NCBI GenBank assembly: GCA_023418475.1
Contig: JAEZZO010000036.1
Coordinates: 27,431-91,430 of the forward strand
Source of the DNA: Bacillota bacterium
GTDB lineage: Bacteria; Bacillota; Clostridia; Lachnospirales; Lachnospiraceae
Reading direction: 5' to 3'
DNA: 64,000 bases
The notes below the pieces were generated by a model. It searched no databases, was not told the origin of the DNA, and saw only the letters and a program-made list of their open reading frames with translations. The position numbers and the translations under genes were made by a program. Positions within the stretch are counted from its first letter, which is position 1, and each line of letters starts with the position of its first letter. Shown here piece by piece: positions 1 to 9,425 of the stretch.

Positions 1-122
1 ATTATAGTCTTGAAATAATCAATTTTTAAGTTCTCCATTGGATTTCACCAACAAACGCGATTTTATTTTGCTGACTATTGATCTTCTATTATCAACTAAT
101 TTATTGACAAGGAGCGTAAGAA

Positions 123-1115
123 ATGAATTTGAATGATTTTTTAACCCCTAACAAGTGGCCAAAGCCGGTTCTCACCGGCTCCGGTGTGTCCGGTGCATTT
201 GACGAGAAAGCAGTTGATTGTCCGTTTGTATTCCGCCACCGAGATCAGTACTATATGATGTACATCGGTTTTGATGGCGTAGGATATCAGACGGGCCTGG
301 CAATAAGTAATAATTTACTCGATTGGCGTCCAATCGGCATCATTTTGCGCCGCGGAGACGGTAATGGCTGGGATTCGGTAAATGTTGCCGGATGCTGGAT
401 TCTACGAGAGAATAACATGGATGGACAACCTGTATTAAAAAAATGGGACAATAAATATTGGCTGGTCTATCATGCTTACCCTAATGAAGGTTATGAGGCA
501 GGCCCGGGCCGTATTGGCCTGGCTTGGACAGAGGATCCTTCTTTACTTACCTGGAACCGCCTGCCTGAACCAATCCTGGTTCCTGAAACCGGAGCTTTAT
601 GGGAGCAGGGAGGCTTATATAAGGAATGTCTGCTAGAGCATGATGGTTTATTCTATTTATTTTACAATGCCAAGGATAAGTCGGATCAATGGATTGAACA
701 GACAGGTCTCGCAACGTCGAATGATCTGTTAAATTGGAACAGATCCTCTGATCATCCTCTTCTTACCGTAACTCCTAACGCATGGGACAGCCGATTCGTG
801 AGTGATCCCTGTGTGCTAAAGTATCTTAATCAATGGGTGATGTTTTATTTCGGCTATGACAGCAAGCATGCACAAGAAGGAATTGCATTCTCTGATGATT
901 TACTTACCTGGGTGAAGCATCCGGAGCCAATTATTGAGTATGGCCCCTCCGGCAGTCTGGACAGTTTGTATGCTCATAAACCATCTGTTATTCAACATGA
1001 AGGGGTCCTGTATCATTTTTATTGTGCATGCCGTCCTAGCCTGCCGGGTGATATTACCAACAGTTATAGCTACTATCGAACAATTGCGGTTGCCACTTCG
1101 AAATCATTGTTATAA
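123..1115 (+). CDS. GH43/GH32-like five-bladed beta-propeller glycosidase
   Basis: The 330-residue protein has no signal peptide, so it is probably cytoplasmic. It shows repeated propeller-blade signatures of the GH43/GH32/GH130-like clans: the CPFVFRHRDQYYMMYIG blade near residue 33, then GRIGLAWTEDPSLLTW, GLATSNDLLNW and GIAFSDDLLTW, each with the typical 'S-D-L-x-x-W' blade end. Candidate acidic residues include the Asp in VDCPF, the Glu in LYKECLL and the Asp in VSDPC. The likely role is hydrolysis of a plant- or host-derived oligosaccharide; the substrate cannot be read from sequence. AAGGAG at 109-114 sits 8 bases before the ATG and supports this start. It stands alone at the window edge, so any operon partners upstream are unseen. 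Confidence 0.75.
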   Translation: MNLNDFLTPNKWPKPVLTGSGVSGAFDEKAVDCPFVFRHRDQYYMMYIGFDGVGYQTGLAISNNLLDWRPIGIILRRGDGNGWDSVNVAGCWILRENNMDGQPVLKKWDNKYWLVYHAYPNEGYEAGPGRIGLAWTEDPSLLTWNRLPEPILVPETGALWEQGGLYKECLLEHDGLFYLFYNAKDKSDQWIEQTGLATSNDLLNWNRSSDHPLLTVTPNAWDSRFVSDPCVLKYLNQWVMFYFGYDSKHAQEGIAFSDDLLTWVKHPEPIIEYGPSGSLDSLYAHKPSVIQHEGVLYHFYCACRPSLPGDITNSYSYYRTIAVATSKSLL

Positions 1116-1189
1116 AACTTGATTAAGAAAGTAATATACTTTTTTATCAAATGTTAACATTCACCTTTATGCTTATACAATACTCCTAG

Positions 1190-1573
1190 AATAGTCAATG
1201 CCCTTGGAGATGTATGGCAGCATGTCCAGATGAAAAGTTTGTTAATCAGACAAAGTTAATGCTCGAGGGAGTACCATCTCCTTTATTGGGTAATACAAAT
1301 ACCATAATAGCCGTCGTTGCTACAACAGCAATTCTTGATAAAGCAGAAGCCAACCGCGTGGCAACACTTGCCCAAGATGGAATGACGCGGGCTATTTTTC
1401 CGATCCATTCATAATGGGATGGCAATACTGTTTTTTGCCTTGCAACAGGTACGGATACTTATTACTATAAAGGAGATGCTGCTATAATGGTGATTGGAAC
1501 CGCTGCTGCTGTAGTACTTGAGAAAGCGATTATACGAGGAGAGCTGTCTGCGCAATTTAGTATTACTAAATAA
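1190..1573 (+). pseudogene. Remnant of a P1-family (S58, DmpA-like) aminopeptidase
   Basis: Three pieces of the L-aminopeptidase/D-esterase (DmpA) family are visible. 'VNALGDV' is read in one frame at 1194-1214. After a frameshift, 'FVNQTKLMLEG ... NTIIAVVATTAILDKAEA' and 'VATLAQDGMTRAI.PIHS' follow in another frame up to a TAA at 1412-1414. The same frame then continues with 'WDGNTVFCLATG' and 'AAAVVLEKAI' to a TAA at 1571-1573. The family motif H-x-x-(W/F)-DGDT-x-F-A-LATG is thus split by the in-frame stop. Everything N-terminal of the ALGDV motif is missing. It cannot be functional; no promoter or RBS is evident. Confidence 0.75.
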
Positions 1574-1672
1574 GACAAAGTAACAGACACTTCATGTAAT
1601 CCAGGTAATCGAAGAAAAAATAACATTGTTTATATAATAAATCCATAGTTTTATCTCGATGCATTCCAAACA

Positions 1673-1719
1673 CAAAAAATCAAGGGTTTCAAAGTTTGTT
1701 AAAACTCTGAAGCCCTTGA
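1673..1719 (-). terminator. Rho-independent terminator after tRNA-Leu(UAA)
   Basis: On the minus strand an 18-base stem (1702-1719 with 1680-1697, few mismatches) with a short loop is followed by a T-run (plus-strand A-run 1673-1679). It lies directly downstream of the minus-strand tRNA gene. Confidence 0.8.
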
Positions 1720-1729
1720 TTTTACGTAG

Positions 1730-1813
1730 TGCAGTCGAGGGGACTTGAACCCCTACCCAGAAACCCGGACTAGATCCTTAGTCTAGCGCGTATGCCAATT
1801 CCGCCACGACTGC
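1730..1813 (-). tRNA. tRNA-Leu(UAA)
   Basis: The reverse complement folds as a class II tRNA of 84 nt: acceptor GCAGTCG/CGACTGC with discriminator A, D-arm with GGCATACGC, anticodon stem CTAGA/TCTAG around loop CTAAGGA (anticodon UAA), a long variable arm, and a TpsiC arm GGGGTTCAAGTCCCC. CCA is not encoded. The sequence closely resembles the tRNA-Leu(CAG) at 6151, which lies in the opposite orientation. Confidence 0.95.
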
Positions 1814-2038
1814 TTAACCTTGTTCGCTGTTTGCCGCGAACAATAGTGATTATATCATCCCAAGAATATAATTGCAACACTTTTTTTCATTTTTATTTTA
1901 GTAAAATTATAAACTGTAAATTATAAATAGCACTCCTCTCTTTCTCGTCGCTTGCTTTTCCATTGATTAGAATATTATTCATTGAAATCATTCGTTCCTC
2001 CACAGGACTCCTGAAATCATAGTCTTTTATCCACAAAG

Positions 2039-2081
2039 ATGCAGTACCATATGCTTTTTTGTGCATGTTATGGTACTGCAT
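2039..2081 (-). terminator. Terminator-like hairpin after the FAD/Rieske gene
   Basis: A perfect 12-bp inverted repeat (ATGCAGTACCAT at 2039-2050 and its complement at 2070-2081) has a 19-nt spacer. It lies 30 bp past the stop codon of the gene at 2111. The following T-run is weak, so termination is inferred mainly from position. The rest of 1814-2110 shows no convincing gene. Confidence 0.5.
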
Positions 2082-2110
2082 TTATTACATCTATTTTCAG
2101 ACACATACGT

Positions 2111-3682
2111 CTATTTGTTCTCCTGCTCCGGTACATACCTCTTTTTCCTCTGACAAGCATTAAAGGTATCCCTCATTGCCGGATTACTGATCAGATTACC
2201 TTTATAATCAAAACGTGATCCATGGCATGGGCAATCCCAGCTCATTTCATTCTGATTCCACTCTAGGCTGCAGCCAAGATGAGGACATTTGGTTGTTACA
2301 AAATAATATTTATCCTCCGTTGCCCGGTAAACACCAAAACGTTCTCCATCATGATTTATGATACCCGCTTTTCCGATATCAATATCCTTCAGTTTATCAT
2401 GGGGTATTTTCATATGCTCCTTCAAGAGGCTGACCGTTATTACCACCGCATCCTTCAGAAATTTTCCTGTGCCGGAGAACATTAATCTGCGGGGGTAGAA
2501 TACGTTACGGTATTCATTCTCTCTGCCGGTTATCATATCACTGATAATCATAGCAGCTGCCATTGAGTTCGTCATTCCCCATTTGTTAAATCCGGTTGCC
2601 ACGTACATGTTCTGCATGTTTACCGAATATTTCCCGATGTAAGGAACAGAATCCGGTGTCATGCAGTCCTGATTTGACCATTTATATACCATAGCAGAAT
2701 TCGGATACCACTTCTTTTTATCCTCCTCAATTTGACGATAAGCATCCAAAGGTTGATATTTACCTGCACGGTGATTACCGCTTCCGATGATCAGTCCATC
2801 TTTGTAGTTACGAAAAGTATAGCCCTCCGGAGCCGCATCCCGGTACATACCATCCAGGCGTGCATTCCTTAGGATATCTTCCCCCTCCAGCAAAGCTGCG
2901 TATTCTCTTTCCTGGTGCATTTTAAGAAAATAATATCCCGGTACATTAATAAAGGGATAATGCGTCGTTATAACAATTGATTTGGCATGTACGCTGCCTT
3001 TATCCGTTATAACCATGCCCCCTGTTCGTAACTCCGTAACCCTGGTATGTTCATAAACAGTCAGTCTGTCAGCAACGGCATCAAGAAACTTTATCGGGTG
3101 GAATTGTGCTTGGTGATCAAAACGCGCAGCAGCCTTAACCGGAAACGGCAATGTTGTATCTCTGGTAAAGGAAACCGGCAGACCTAATATTTTTGCTGCT
3201 TCCACTTCTTGACGGATCAGCTGCTCATGATCTTTGGAGTAAATATAATTCGGTAATATCTCATAGTCGCAATCTATTTCATACCTGTTGACAATTTCCT
3301 CAAAAAGCTCCAGGGCATGCTGGTTAGCCATTGCATACTCTCTGGCACGCTCTTCTCCCTTATACGTCAGCAGCTTTTTGTAAATGATACCATGCTGGGA
3401 GGTTATCTTGGCCGTTGTATTCCTTGTCATACCGCTCCCTGCTTCCTGGCACTCCAACAACACTGCCTCAAGACCCCGCTCCTGCAGCATATAAGCTGTA
3501 AGAACTCCCGCAAGACCGGCACCAATCACCACCGCTTCTGTCGTAATATCTCCTTCCAGAGAAGGTCTAACCGTTTTTTCTCCACGTTCTTCATTCCTAT
3601 ATCGTTCTTGTACCCATACAGACTCTCCACGCTCTTTACCTGATGTTTCAAAGGCACCATTTTCTTTCCAAATTGTCCTCAT
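2111..3682 (-). CDS. FAD-dependent oxidoreductase with C-terminal Rieske [2Fe-2S] domain
   Basis: The 523-residue protein has a DadA-like FAD/NAD(P)-binding fold near residues 50-80 (VVIGAGLAGVLTAYML, GxGxxG, then E of LLE at the end of the second strand). A Rieske domain sits at the C-terminus: CPHLGC, then CPCHGSRF about 20 residues later, giving the Cys-x-His ... Cys-x-x-His cluster ligands. The layout matches the Bacillus YhfW-type family. It probably oxidises an amine or amino-acid-like substrate and passes electrons to the iron-sulfur cluster; the substrate is unknown. The ATG at 3682 is preferred over an upstream TTG at 3697 because CTGGAGG lies 6 bases before it and inside the longer reading. 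It stands alone between two tRNA genes. Confidence 0.85.
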   Translation of the reverse strand: MRTIWKENGAFETSGKERGESVWVQERYRNEERGEKTVRPSLEGDITTEAVVIGAGLAGVLTAYMLQERGLEAVLLECQEAGSGMTRNTTAKITSQHGIIYKKLLTYKGEERAREYAMANQHALELFEEIVNRYEIDCDYEILPNYIYSKDHEQLIRQEVEAAKILGLPVSFTRDTTLPFPVKAAARFDHQAQFHPIKFLDAVADRLTVYEHTRVTELRTGGMVITDKGSVHAKSIVITTHYPFINVPGYYFLKMHQEREYAALLEGEDILRNARLDGMYRDAAPEGYTFRNYKDGLIIGSGNHRAGKYQPLDAYRQIEEDKKKWYPNSAMVYKWSNQDCMTPDSVPYIGKYSVNMQNMYVATGFNKWGMTNSMAAAMIISDMITGRENEYRNVFYPRRLMFSGTGKFLKDAVVITVSLLKEHMKIPHDKLKDIDIGKAGIINHDGERFGVYRATEDKYYFVTTKCPHLGCSLEWNQNEMSWDCPCHGSRFDYKGNLISNPAMRDTFNACQRKKRYVPEQENK

Positions 3683-3849
3683 AACCGCCTCCAGCAATAT
3701 ATATTCCTAAAGTTCAGTAAAATTCTACCATATAGGTATCATAACCGAAAGGCAAGGTATTTATGCTTAAAAATAATTGAATGCTTTATTAATAACTTCA
3801 AGGCTACCTGATTTAGAGGACTATTTTAGATTTTTACGCAAAAAAATAA

Positions 3850-3921
3850 CTCCCCGAGTAGGGCTCGAACCTACAACCCCACGGTTAACAGCCGTGTGCT
3901 CTACCATTGAGCTATCGAGGA
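3850..3921 (-). tRNA. tRNA-Asn(GUU)
   Basis: The reverse complement is a 72-nt tRNA: acceptor TCCTCGA with CTCGGGGAG end, D-arm GCTCAATGGTAGAGC, anticodon stem ACGG/CCGT around CTGTTAA (anticodon GUU), TpsiC arm TAGGTTCGAGCCCTA, discriminator G. CCA is not encoded. Confidence 0.95.
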
Positions 3922-4071
3922 ATATGTTGTAATTTTAATACTCCTTTGTACAGATGTCAATACTATTTTTCTTGCTGATGTAACATATATTTAATATTTC
4001 ATTGTATTTAAGTTCACCTAATAGTAATTTAGATAAGCAAGTGTGATAATATCATAATGATTTTAATTAAC

Positions 4072-4107
4072 TGCAGATACCGATTTTATACTCTACCGGT
4101 ATCTGCA
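4072..4107 (-). terminator. Terminator-like hairpin after the membrane protein gene
   Basis: A perfect 11-bp inverted repeat (TGCAGATACCG / CGGTATCTGCA) with a 14-nt loop lies about 120 bp past the stop of the gene at 4226. There is no strong T-run, so its role is uncertain. Confidence 0.4.
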
Positions 4108-4225
4108 CACTAGTTACAATATATCAACGTATTGGAAACCTGATGTTTCTTACAAATAAAAGTTATTTTAAAACTCTGCTTTTCTTTCCGCATCGATCAT
4201 ACAGTTGATTTACATTCATCCCGGT

Positions 4226-5863
4226 CTATTTTACTTCCAATACCGTATTGACATCCGTGCCTTCTGTATAGGAAATGGTGATACTATCCCCCACATTGTA
4301 TCGGAGAATATTAATGTTATCCGCTACTGTTACATCAAAAATAAGATTTTTCCCCTGCAGGATAAGATAATAATGTGTATTTCCATCCACTACAATATCT
4401 GATATTTTTTGAATAAATCCTGTAATTTTCGGTACAGAGGCATCTTCATTGCTCTTAACACTGACGTTATTTTCCTTCAATTGCAGGCGATAATTATTCT
4501 CACATTCAGAGATAGTTTCTCCGATTGCAACAATATTATATTTGGATATATTGACCATTGCATAATCCTTTACAAGGCCTGCACCATCCTTCAGCGGCAT
4601 AAAGTAGGTCGGTTCCCCTGAAATGTTTAGAAGAAGCGGGAAGCTGGCAACATATTTTAAGTGCTGTACTTTACCTTCAGCCGAACGCATTGCGGAATAT
4701 TCCTTTGCGCCGGACATTGAATAGTATCTGGTTTCCGCTGTACGCTGATTGATTAATACAAACCCTACTAAGGATTCATCACTTACCATACTTGTTACTC
4801 CGGTATAAACCCAGACATCGTCATCTAACGCAATATAATTGTAACCTTCCGTAGCTTCTAGACAGTCCTTTTGTCCAAACAGCGTATTCAGATAACCATG
4901 TTTTAAGGAAGCATAATAGTTATAATAAGAAATCAGTAAATCTGATGAATAAACTCTATCAACCCATTGCGGACAATCCTTAATTTTATAGTTCTTATAT
5001 TCACCGTTGGTCGCATTTACAATTACAACATTACGGATGGTCTGACCCCCGAATAATCCGATGGTATAATCTTTCACAGGACAGATCCAGAAGGGCGTTC
5101 CATTATCATCCACTTCAAAATTAATCTTATCAAACATATAGGTTGGAAAATGAAAACGAAGATATCTGTAAATATATCGACCAAAATGCTCTGATTCAGA
5201 GTATTTTATTCCATTCTCAAGCTTCACACACTCCGCATTCTGCGTTGTCATATCAATGCTGATATAGGCAGGAATTCCTTGCTTTCGGTTAATGAGCCAT
5301 TTGAAAATGCTTGCATATTTAAGTGGTGTAACACGTGTTGGCACATTCTTATAATTAATCTGCGTATAGTTATCCGCTATCTCATATTGGGAAACATACT
5401 CGACCATACTGCCCATTTTTCTGGAAGCCAGCAATGCTGCGGAATCCTTATCCAATACCGGAACCTTATTAAAGGAGATTTGTGCTATATCCTTTGAAAA
5501 GTCACGGTTTGTGTCAATATTAATTAAGGTCTGATATTTTTTTGCATTCACAATCGGAGAGGATAATATATTGCCTATGATAAAAATCAATAGAAGGGCG
5601 ACCGAAAGTAAAACACATAGAGAGAATAGTCTACCTTTCAAGCTTGTTTTATCAAAGCTTAATTTGGATCTTCCGGTATGCGAATAATCTGTTTTAAAAC
5701 AAGTAATTCCCACTACAACGGTGATGAGAACGGCAACTACTATGATAAATGCCCAGAACCCGGATGAATGAATGTTAATGGCCGGCAAGGTTATATAATA
5801 ATATAGAAAGCCGATGATACCCACCAACAATACTGACAATAAAATTTTAATAAATTTCTTCAT
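4226..5863 (-). CDS. Uncharacterised membrane-anchored protein
   Basis: This 545-residue protein is not recognised. The N-terminus carries three hydrophobic segments (about residues 5-27, 37-57 and 83-105), followed by a large soluble region of about 430 residues that by topology could face outside. There are no clear catalytic motifs. The soluble part contains repeated aromatic-rich stretches (YNYIALDDDVWVYTG, FGRYIYRYLRFHF) and a C-terminal beta-rich segment (ITGFIQKISDIVVDGNTHYYLI) resembling a small OB-like domain. It is monocistronic and flanked by tRNA genes. A short ATG with little RBS support begins it (TGAGGTAAATC upstream). No function is proposed. Confidence 0.7.
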   Translation of the reverse strand: MKKFIKILLSVLLVGIIGFLYYYITLPAINIHSSGFWAFIIVVAVLITVVVGITCFKTDYSHTGRSKLSFDKTSLKGRLFSLCVLLSVALLLIFIIGNILSSPIVNAKKYQTLINIDTNRDFSKDIAQISFNKVPVLDKDSAALLASRKMGSMVEYVSQYEIADNYTQINYKNVPTRVTPLKYASIFKWLINRKQGIPAYISIDMTTQNAECVKLENGIKYSESEHFGRYIYRYLRFHFPTYMFDKINFEVDDNGTPFWICPVKDYTIGLFGGQTIRNVVIVNATNGEYKNYKIKDCPQWVDRVYSSDLLISYYNYYASLKHGYLNTLFGQKDCLEATEGYNYIALDDDVWVYTGVTSMVSDESLVGFVLINQRTAETRYYSMSGAKEYSAMRSAEGKVQHLKYVASFPLLLNISGEPTYFMPLKDGAGLVKDYAMVNISKYNIVAIGETISECENNYRLQLKENNVSVKSNEDASVPKITGFIQKISDIVVDGNTHYYLILQGKNLIFDVTVADNINILRYNVGDSITISYTEGTDVNTVLEVK

Positions 5864-6150
5864 GATTTACCTCATTTCTCATTTCTACTGCACTGCATAT
5901 TCTATGTGACTCAATGCCGCGTGCATAGCATTTACTAGAACATTAATTCTATTTTTCTCTACAAATATAAATTCATCATACCATACAAATAGAATAAATT
6001 GAATTAGAAACAAATTAAAACTATATAAAATAATTCCTATGAGGATACTTCCCATGATTTTACTTCAATAAAAGATTTTTATTTTCTTCTTGAAATCGAA
6101 ATAGATGTATGCTATAATCAAATTCGTTCCGTAACCTAGGAAAACGATTT

Positions 6151-6234
6151 GCAGTTGTGGCGGAATTGGCATACGCGCTAGATTCAGGTTCTAGTTCTCG
6201 CAAGGGAGTAGGGGTTCAAGTCCCCTCAACTGCA
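6151..6234 (+). tRNA. tRNA-Leu(CAG)
   Basis: 84-nt class II tRNA: acceptor GCAGTTG/CAACTGC, anticodon stem CTAGA/TCTAG around TTCAGGT (anticodon CAG), long variable arm TTCTCGCAAGGGAG, TpsiC GGGGTTCAAGTCCCC, discriminator A. Its 3' side borders a variable island (6.4-13.2 kb). tRNA-Leu 3' ends are common integration targets, but no duplicated att core was found by eye. Confidence 0.95.
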
Positions 6235-6244
6235 TGAAAGAAAT

Positions 6245-6276
6245 GCCTTGTAAATGTTGAGTTTACAAGGCTTTTT
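6245..6276 (+). terminator. Rho-independent terminator of tRNA-Leu(CAG)
   Basis: A perfect 10-bp stem (GCCTTGTAAA / TTTACAAGGC) with a 7-nt loop is followed by TTTTTACTTTTTT. Confidence 0.9.
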
Positions 6277-6400
6277 ACTTTTTTACAATTACTTTATTAG
6301 GTTTTATATTTCTTATATTTCAACTATGTATCTGACAAACATCTGACAAAATCTCTTATATAAATATTATTAGCTATTTTCTAAGCTATGAAGCATATCC

Positions 6401-8569
6401 CTATTCACTTAAAATCTGATTTTTTTCATCATTAATAAACTTTTCAATTTCCTGTAAATAGCATTGAGGAATACAGAAGAACTTCAATGGATCGAGTTGA
6501 AAAATGTAGTCATTTTCAACATGATTAGTCTCATTAATAAATTTACATGATGCAGGGTATTTTTTCCTCAACAATGTTAAAAGTTCTTTTTTTCTTTCAA
6601 ATAGTAGACGGATTGCTATTACTTTCACATATGCTTCTTGGCTATTTATAAACTGTATAAGATTATTAGTAGATACATTACCTATTATTTCATCATAGGT
6701 ATGATCACCTAAATAACTTCTCAACTCTTGGCATCCCAAGCTAAATATACTATCATCCAATTTATTTCCATCCTTATCTAAAGCTACACTCCTTCCATGA
6801 ATGATATTAGATAGTATCTCGTATAATGGACTGTCATTGTAATTTGGATTCACTAATTCAACATATTTACGCAAGTTTACTACCCTAGTATGCATTTTAT
6901 TATTCTCATCTTTTGCTAAGTTCAATGTTATTTCAACTGTATTTTTTAAATCACTACGAATAATGTCGTATTCTATTATCTCTCCATTTTCATTTTGTAG
7001 CAATTTAGCCTTTACTGGAGTCGTCAAACCATATCTGCTAAAAAAATTCCCATGTACATAGTCAATAAGTGGTTGCAAGTCATGTGTAAGCATCATTACA
7101 GTTCTATCTCTAAAACTTGGTTTCTGGTTATCAAATAATCTTCTAACCACAGCAAATTTCTTATTTTCATCAAAAGAAGATATTGGATCATCAAGAACTA
7201 TTAAATCTGGATTATCACTAATTGCTTCAAACATGAACATAACCAAAGAAAAAGCATTTTTTTCTCCCCAGCTTAAACGCTCATTTGGCTCCTTTACGCT
7301 TTCTTCAACATGCGATGTAGGGACTAAATATGCTATTGCTTTCTTCTCCCCATCTTTTTTCAGCCCAAATTCATATGGAAAACCAGCCAAGGAAAAAAAT
7401 TGATTAATGTCTTCTTTTCTTACGTCAATTAATTTCTCTAGTTTACTTTCATGTTGTAAGAATAATGCCTTTAACTTACTAGTATTCTGTTTCAAATAAT
7501 CCACTTTAGAATCTACATGATGCACCATATCAAGTATTAAATCTGTACTATAAAACTTTGAAATTTGTCTTTCTTCAATAAGCATATTATCAAGGTTTGC
7601 TTCGATATTTAATAACTGCTCATGTGTTACATTCATAGGTCTAAAAAGACATATTTTCTCAATTTTCCCAAACAAATAATCCGTTTCTGTCGCAAGTTGC
7701 TGTAATTCAGCCAAAAGAGCATCCTCTTTACTGCTATTGCCTATATAACTTTCAAGTGCTACTATAGCATCCTCTTTAATATAATTCAAATCAACAGCTT
7801 TTCTCAAATAATCTAAAACAGCACTGGCAGTTGCAAGTGCCGAATTCTTGAAAATCTTTGTTATAACTGTATTTTGCTGTTTGATTTCTTCTTCTAAGCC
7901 TTTTGTACAAAACGGACATAAATCTCCATTCATTTCATTTATTCCATCGTTTCTCCATTTTGCCCATTTGGAAACACGTGCCAACTCTCTGCCAGCATAA
8001 AAAGGTTTATATGAGTTTAACTCAGAATAATTCTCGAATCCACCCCCATTACCCTTGATGAATTCTCCAGCACCACCTTTTTTCGAAATAGTTCCATTGT
8101 TATACTTAACCGCTTTAAAATATTCAGGTAAAAATACTCTTAAATTATAGATTTCCGTGGAGGATTGGAAAATTCCCTGAAGCTCAGATAAAAGTGTTTC
8201 AATTTGTGACGTTAAATTATCGCATTCATCAGATCTTAAAAACACCTGAAAGGAATCATTAAAAAATTCATCACCCTTAAATAAATAGGAGTTTACATAC
8301 TTCTCATCAAACACTCTTACCTCAGAAAAAGGTAGGTTTGTTATAATAGGCAGTTCCTCAGAAGATTCAACATTAGAACCGTATGGTAAAAGTCGATTTA
8401 AACGTTCTTCATTATTACTTGCCTTGGCATATATAGCTTCACTAATTGTAGATTTTCCCGTTCCATTAGTTCCATACTTAATATTTAATGTATGTGCTTC
8501 GATCTCAACATCAGCCTTTTTTATGCAATTACAATTTCTTATTTGTATTTTGTTATTTTCTGATTCCAT
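6401..8569 (-). CDS. AAA_13 / RloC-PrrC-like SMC-type ATPase, probable defence protein
   Basis: The 722-residue protein has an ABC/SMC-type ATPase head split by a long helical insert. Walker A is YGTNGTGKST near residue 33. A CPFC zinc-type motif lies near residue 215 in the middle. The ABC signature-like LSWGEKNAFSL, Walker B LIVLDDPISSFD and the switch histidine (MMLTHDLQP) come near residues 440-510. This order is typical of AAA_13 proteins such as RloC and PrrC, in which an HEPN-like C-terminal nuclease cuts tRNA anticodons. The last 180 residues here contain IIHGR and RVVNLRKYVE stretches, but I cannot confirm an HEPN R-x4-6-H motif. It has its own RBS (AGGGGG) and no co-transcribed partner. 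Its place beside a tRNA and a recombinase fits a defence island. The function is inference. Confidence 0.75.
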   Translation of the reverse strand: MESENNKIQIRNCNCIKKADVEIEAHTLNIKYGTNGTGKSTISEAIYAKASNNEERLNRLLPYGSNVESSEELPIITNLPFSEVRVFDEKYVNSYLFKGDEFFNDSFQVFLRSDECDNLTSQIETLLSELQGIFQSSTEIYNLRVFLPEYFKAVKYNNGTISKKGGAGEFIKGNGGGFENYSELNSYKPFYAGRELARVSKWAKWRNDGINEMNGDLCPFCTKGLEEEIKQQNTVITKIFKNSALATASAVLDYLRKAVDLNYIKEDAIVALESYIGNSSKEDALLAELQQLATETDYLFGKIEKICLFRPMNVTHEQLLNIEANLDNMLIEERQISKFYSTDLILDMVHHVDSKVDYLKQNTSKLKALFLQHESKLEKLIDVRKEDINQFFSLAGFPYEFGLKKDGEKKAIAYLVPTSHVEESVKEPNERLSWGEKNAFSLVMFMFEAISDNPDLIVLDDPISSFDENKKFAVVRRLFDNQKPSFRDRTVMMLTHDLQPLIDYVHGNFFSRYGLTTPVKAKLLQNENGEIIEYDIIRSDLKNTVEITLNLAKDENNKMHTRVVNLRKYVELVNPNYNDSPLYEILSNIIHGRSVALDKDGNKLDDSIFSLGCQELRSYLGDHTYDEIIGNVSTNNLIQFINSQEAYVKVIAIRLLFERKKELLTLLRKKYPASCKFINETNHVENDYIFQLDPLKFFCIPQCYLQEIEKFINDEKNQILSE

Positions 8570-9409
8570 ATTGTCCCCCTATTTTAGAATGCATAAACTA
8601 ATTCTTTGTTTTTACAAAACTTGATAAAGTAACATGATTAATCAGCTTCTCATAAATGTAATAATTTATAAATCTAGTTCATTAATACTATTAATTTTAT
8701 TCCATATTTAGCCATTATGCAACCGAATTTTTACCAATTTAAACCATTAAACCTTATTTCTACTCAAGGATAAAATTATTCTATTCATACAGTAAATATA
8801 GTAGGATTACCTGTCACTCTTATAATTAATTGTATAACGTTGCAGTTAGTTGCAGGGGAATAATTATTTTATCTGTCGACTCGCTTCTATCAAATTAAAT
8901 CCTGTTCATAATTCATCCACTGGAATTGCCATTTCTCACAACAATTTCATTTTCGGTTATTTTATGCGATTTATCCAGCTTTTTACCACGTGGGTATCCG
9001 TTAAAGATCAGAATCATTGAATAAGGAAGTTAATTTATCAAGTCGCCCATGCGGACGGCTTTAAAAGCATGCGCATTGTTATAAGCAAGGCTGTCATTAC
9101 GTCTGTTTCTACTCGGATTTTACGGAGGTTAAACAAAAATAGTATCAGCTTTAGGTATCTGAGAATAAAATCAAATTTACATATACCGTCCGCATGCGGG
9201 ACTTGGTTCAAAGGAAAAGTACTAAATCAGGGGCTTGAAGTTTATCTCAGGCTCCTAATTTTGAGCCCCTGACTTAGAACTTTTCTAATCTATTGTATTC
9301 AATCTTTTTAGAACTATTTCTATAATTTTCATCACAAACATCAACTAAAAGTATTTTACAAAATTATCATAAGTTTTTTTGGAAAAATAATGTAATTTGT
9401 AATATATTG
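8570..9409. other. Gene-free AT-rich stretch with long inverted repeats
   Basis: No convincing coding sequence lies in these 840 bp. Two structures are visible. An 11-base inverted repeat, CATGCGGACGG at 9048-9058 and its complement at 9186-9196, is more GC-rich than its surroundings. A long hairpin occupies 9215-9284 and is listed separately. A reading of 67 codons at 9069-9272 runs through both structures and has no RBS. This could be the scar of a lost element or a structured RNA. Confidence 0.5.
9215..9284. repeat. Long near-perfect hairpin
   Basis: Arms of 22 bases (9215-9236 and 9263-9284) match at 19 positions; the core is TCAGGGGCTT / GAGCCCCTGA with a 26-nt loop. The outer arms are AAAAGT / ACTTTT, so it could terminate transcription from either side. 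It lies 125 bp before the proposed promoter of the invertible cassette and would insulate it from upstream transcription. Confidence 0.6.
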
Positions 9410-9418
9410 TGATATAAT
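9410..9418 (+). promoter_or_regulatory. Extended -10 promoter abutting the left inverted repeat
   Basis: TGATATAAT is a perfect extended -10 (TGnTATAAT). No good -35 is seen, which is usual for extended -10 promoters. The predicted start (about 9425) falls at the left edge of the inverted repeat (9426), so the promoter lies outside and fires into the cassette. Confidence 0.6.
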
Positions 9419-9425
9419 TTGTCTA

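Noticed and set aside
1893..2081. 62-codon reverse frame between tRNA-Leu and the FAD gene
   Set aside because: It starts inside a hairpin, has no RBS and no recognisable domain.
1730..6234. Similarity between the two tRNA-Leu genes as attachment-site repeats
   Set aside because: They are complete tRNAs of different anticodon in opposite orientation, not a duplicated att core.
9069..9272. 67-codon frame in the gene-free region
   Set aside because: It runs through two inverted repeats, has no RBS and no family resemblance.
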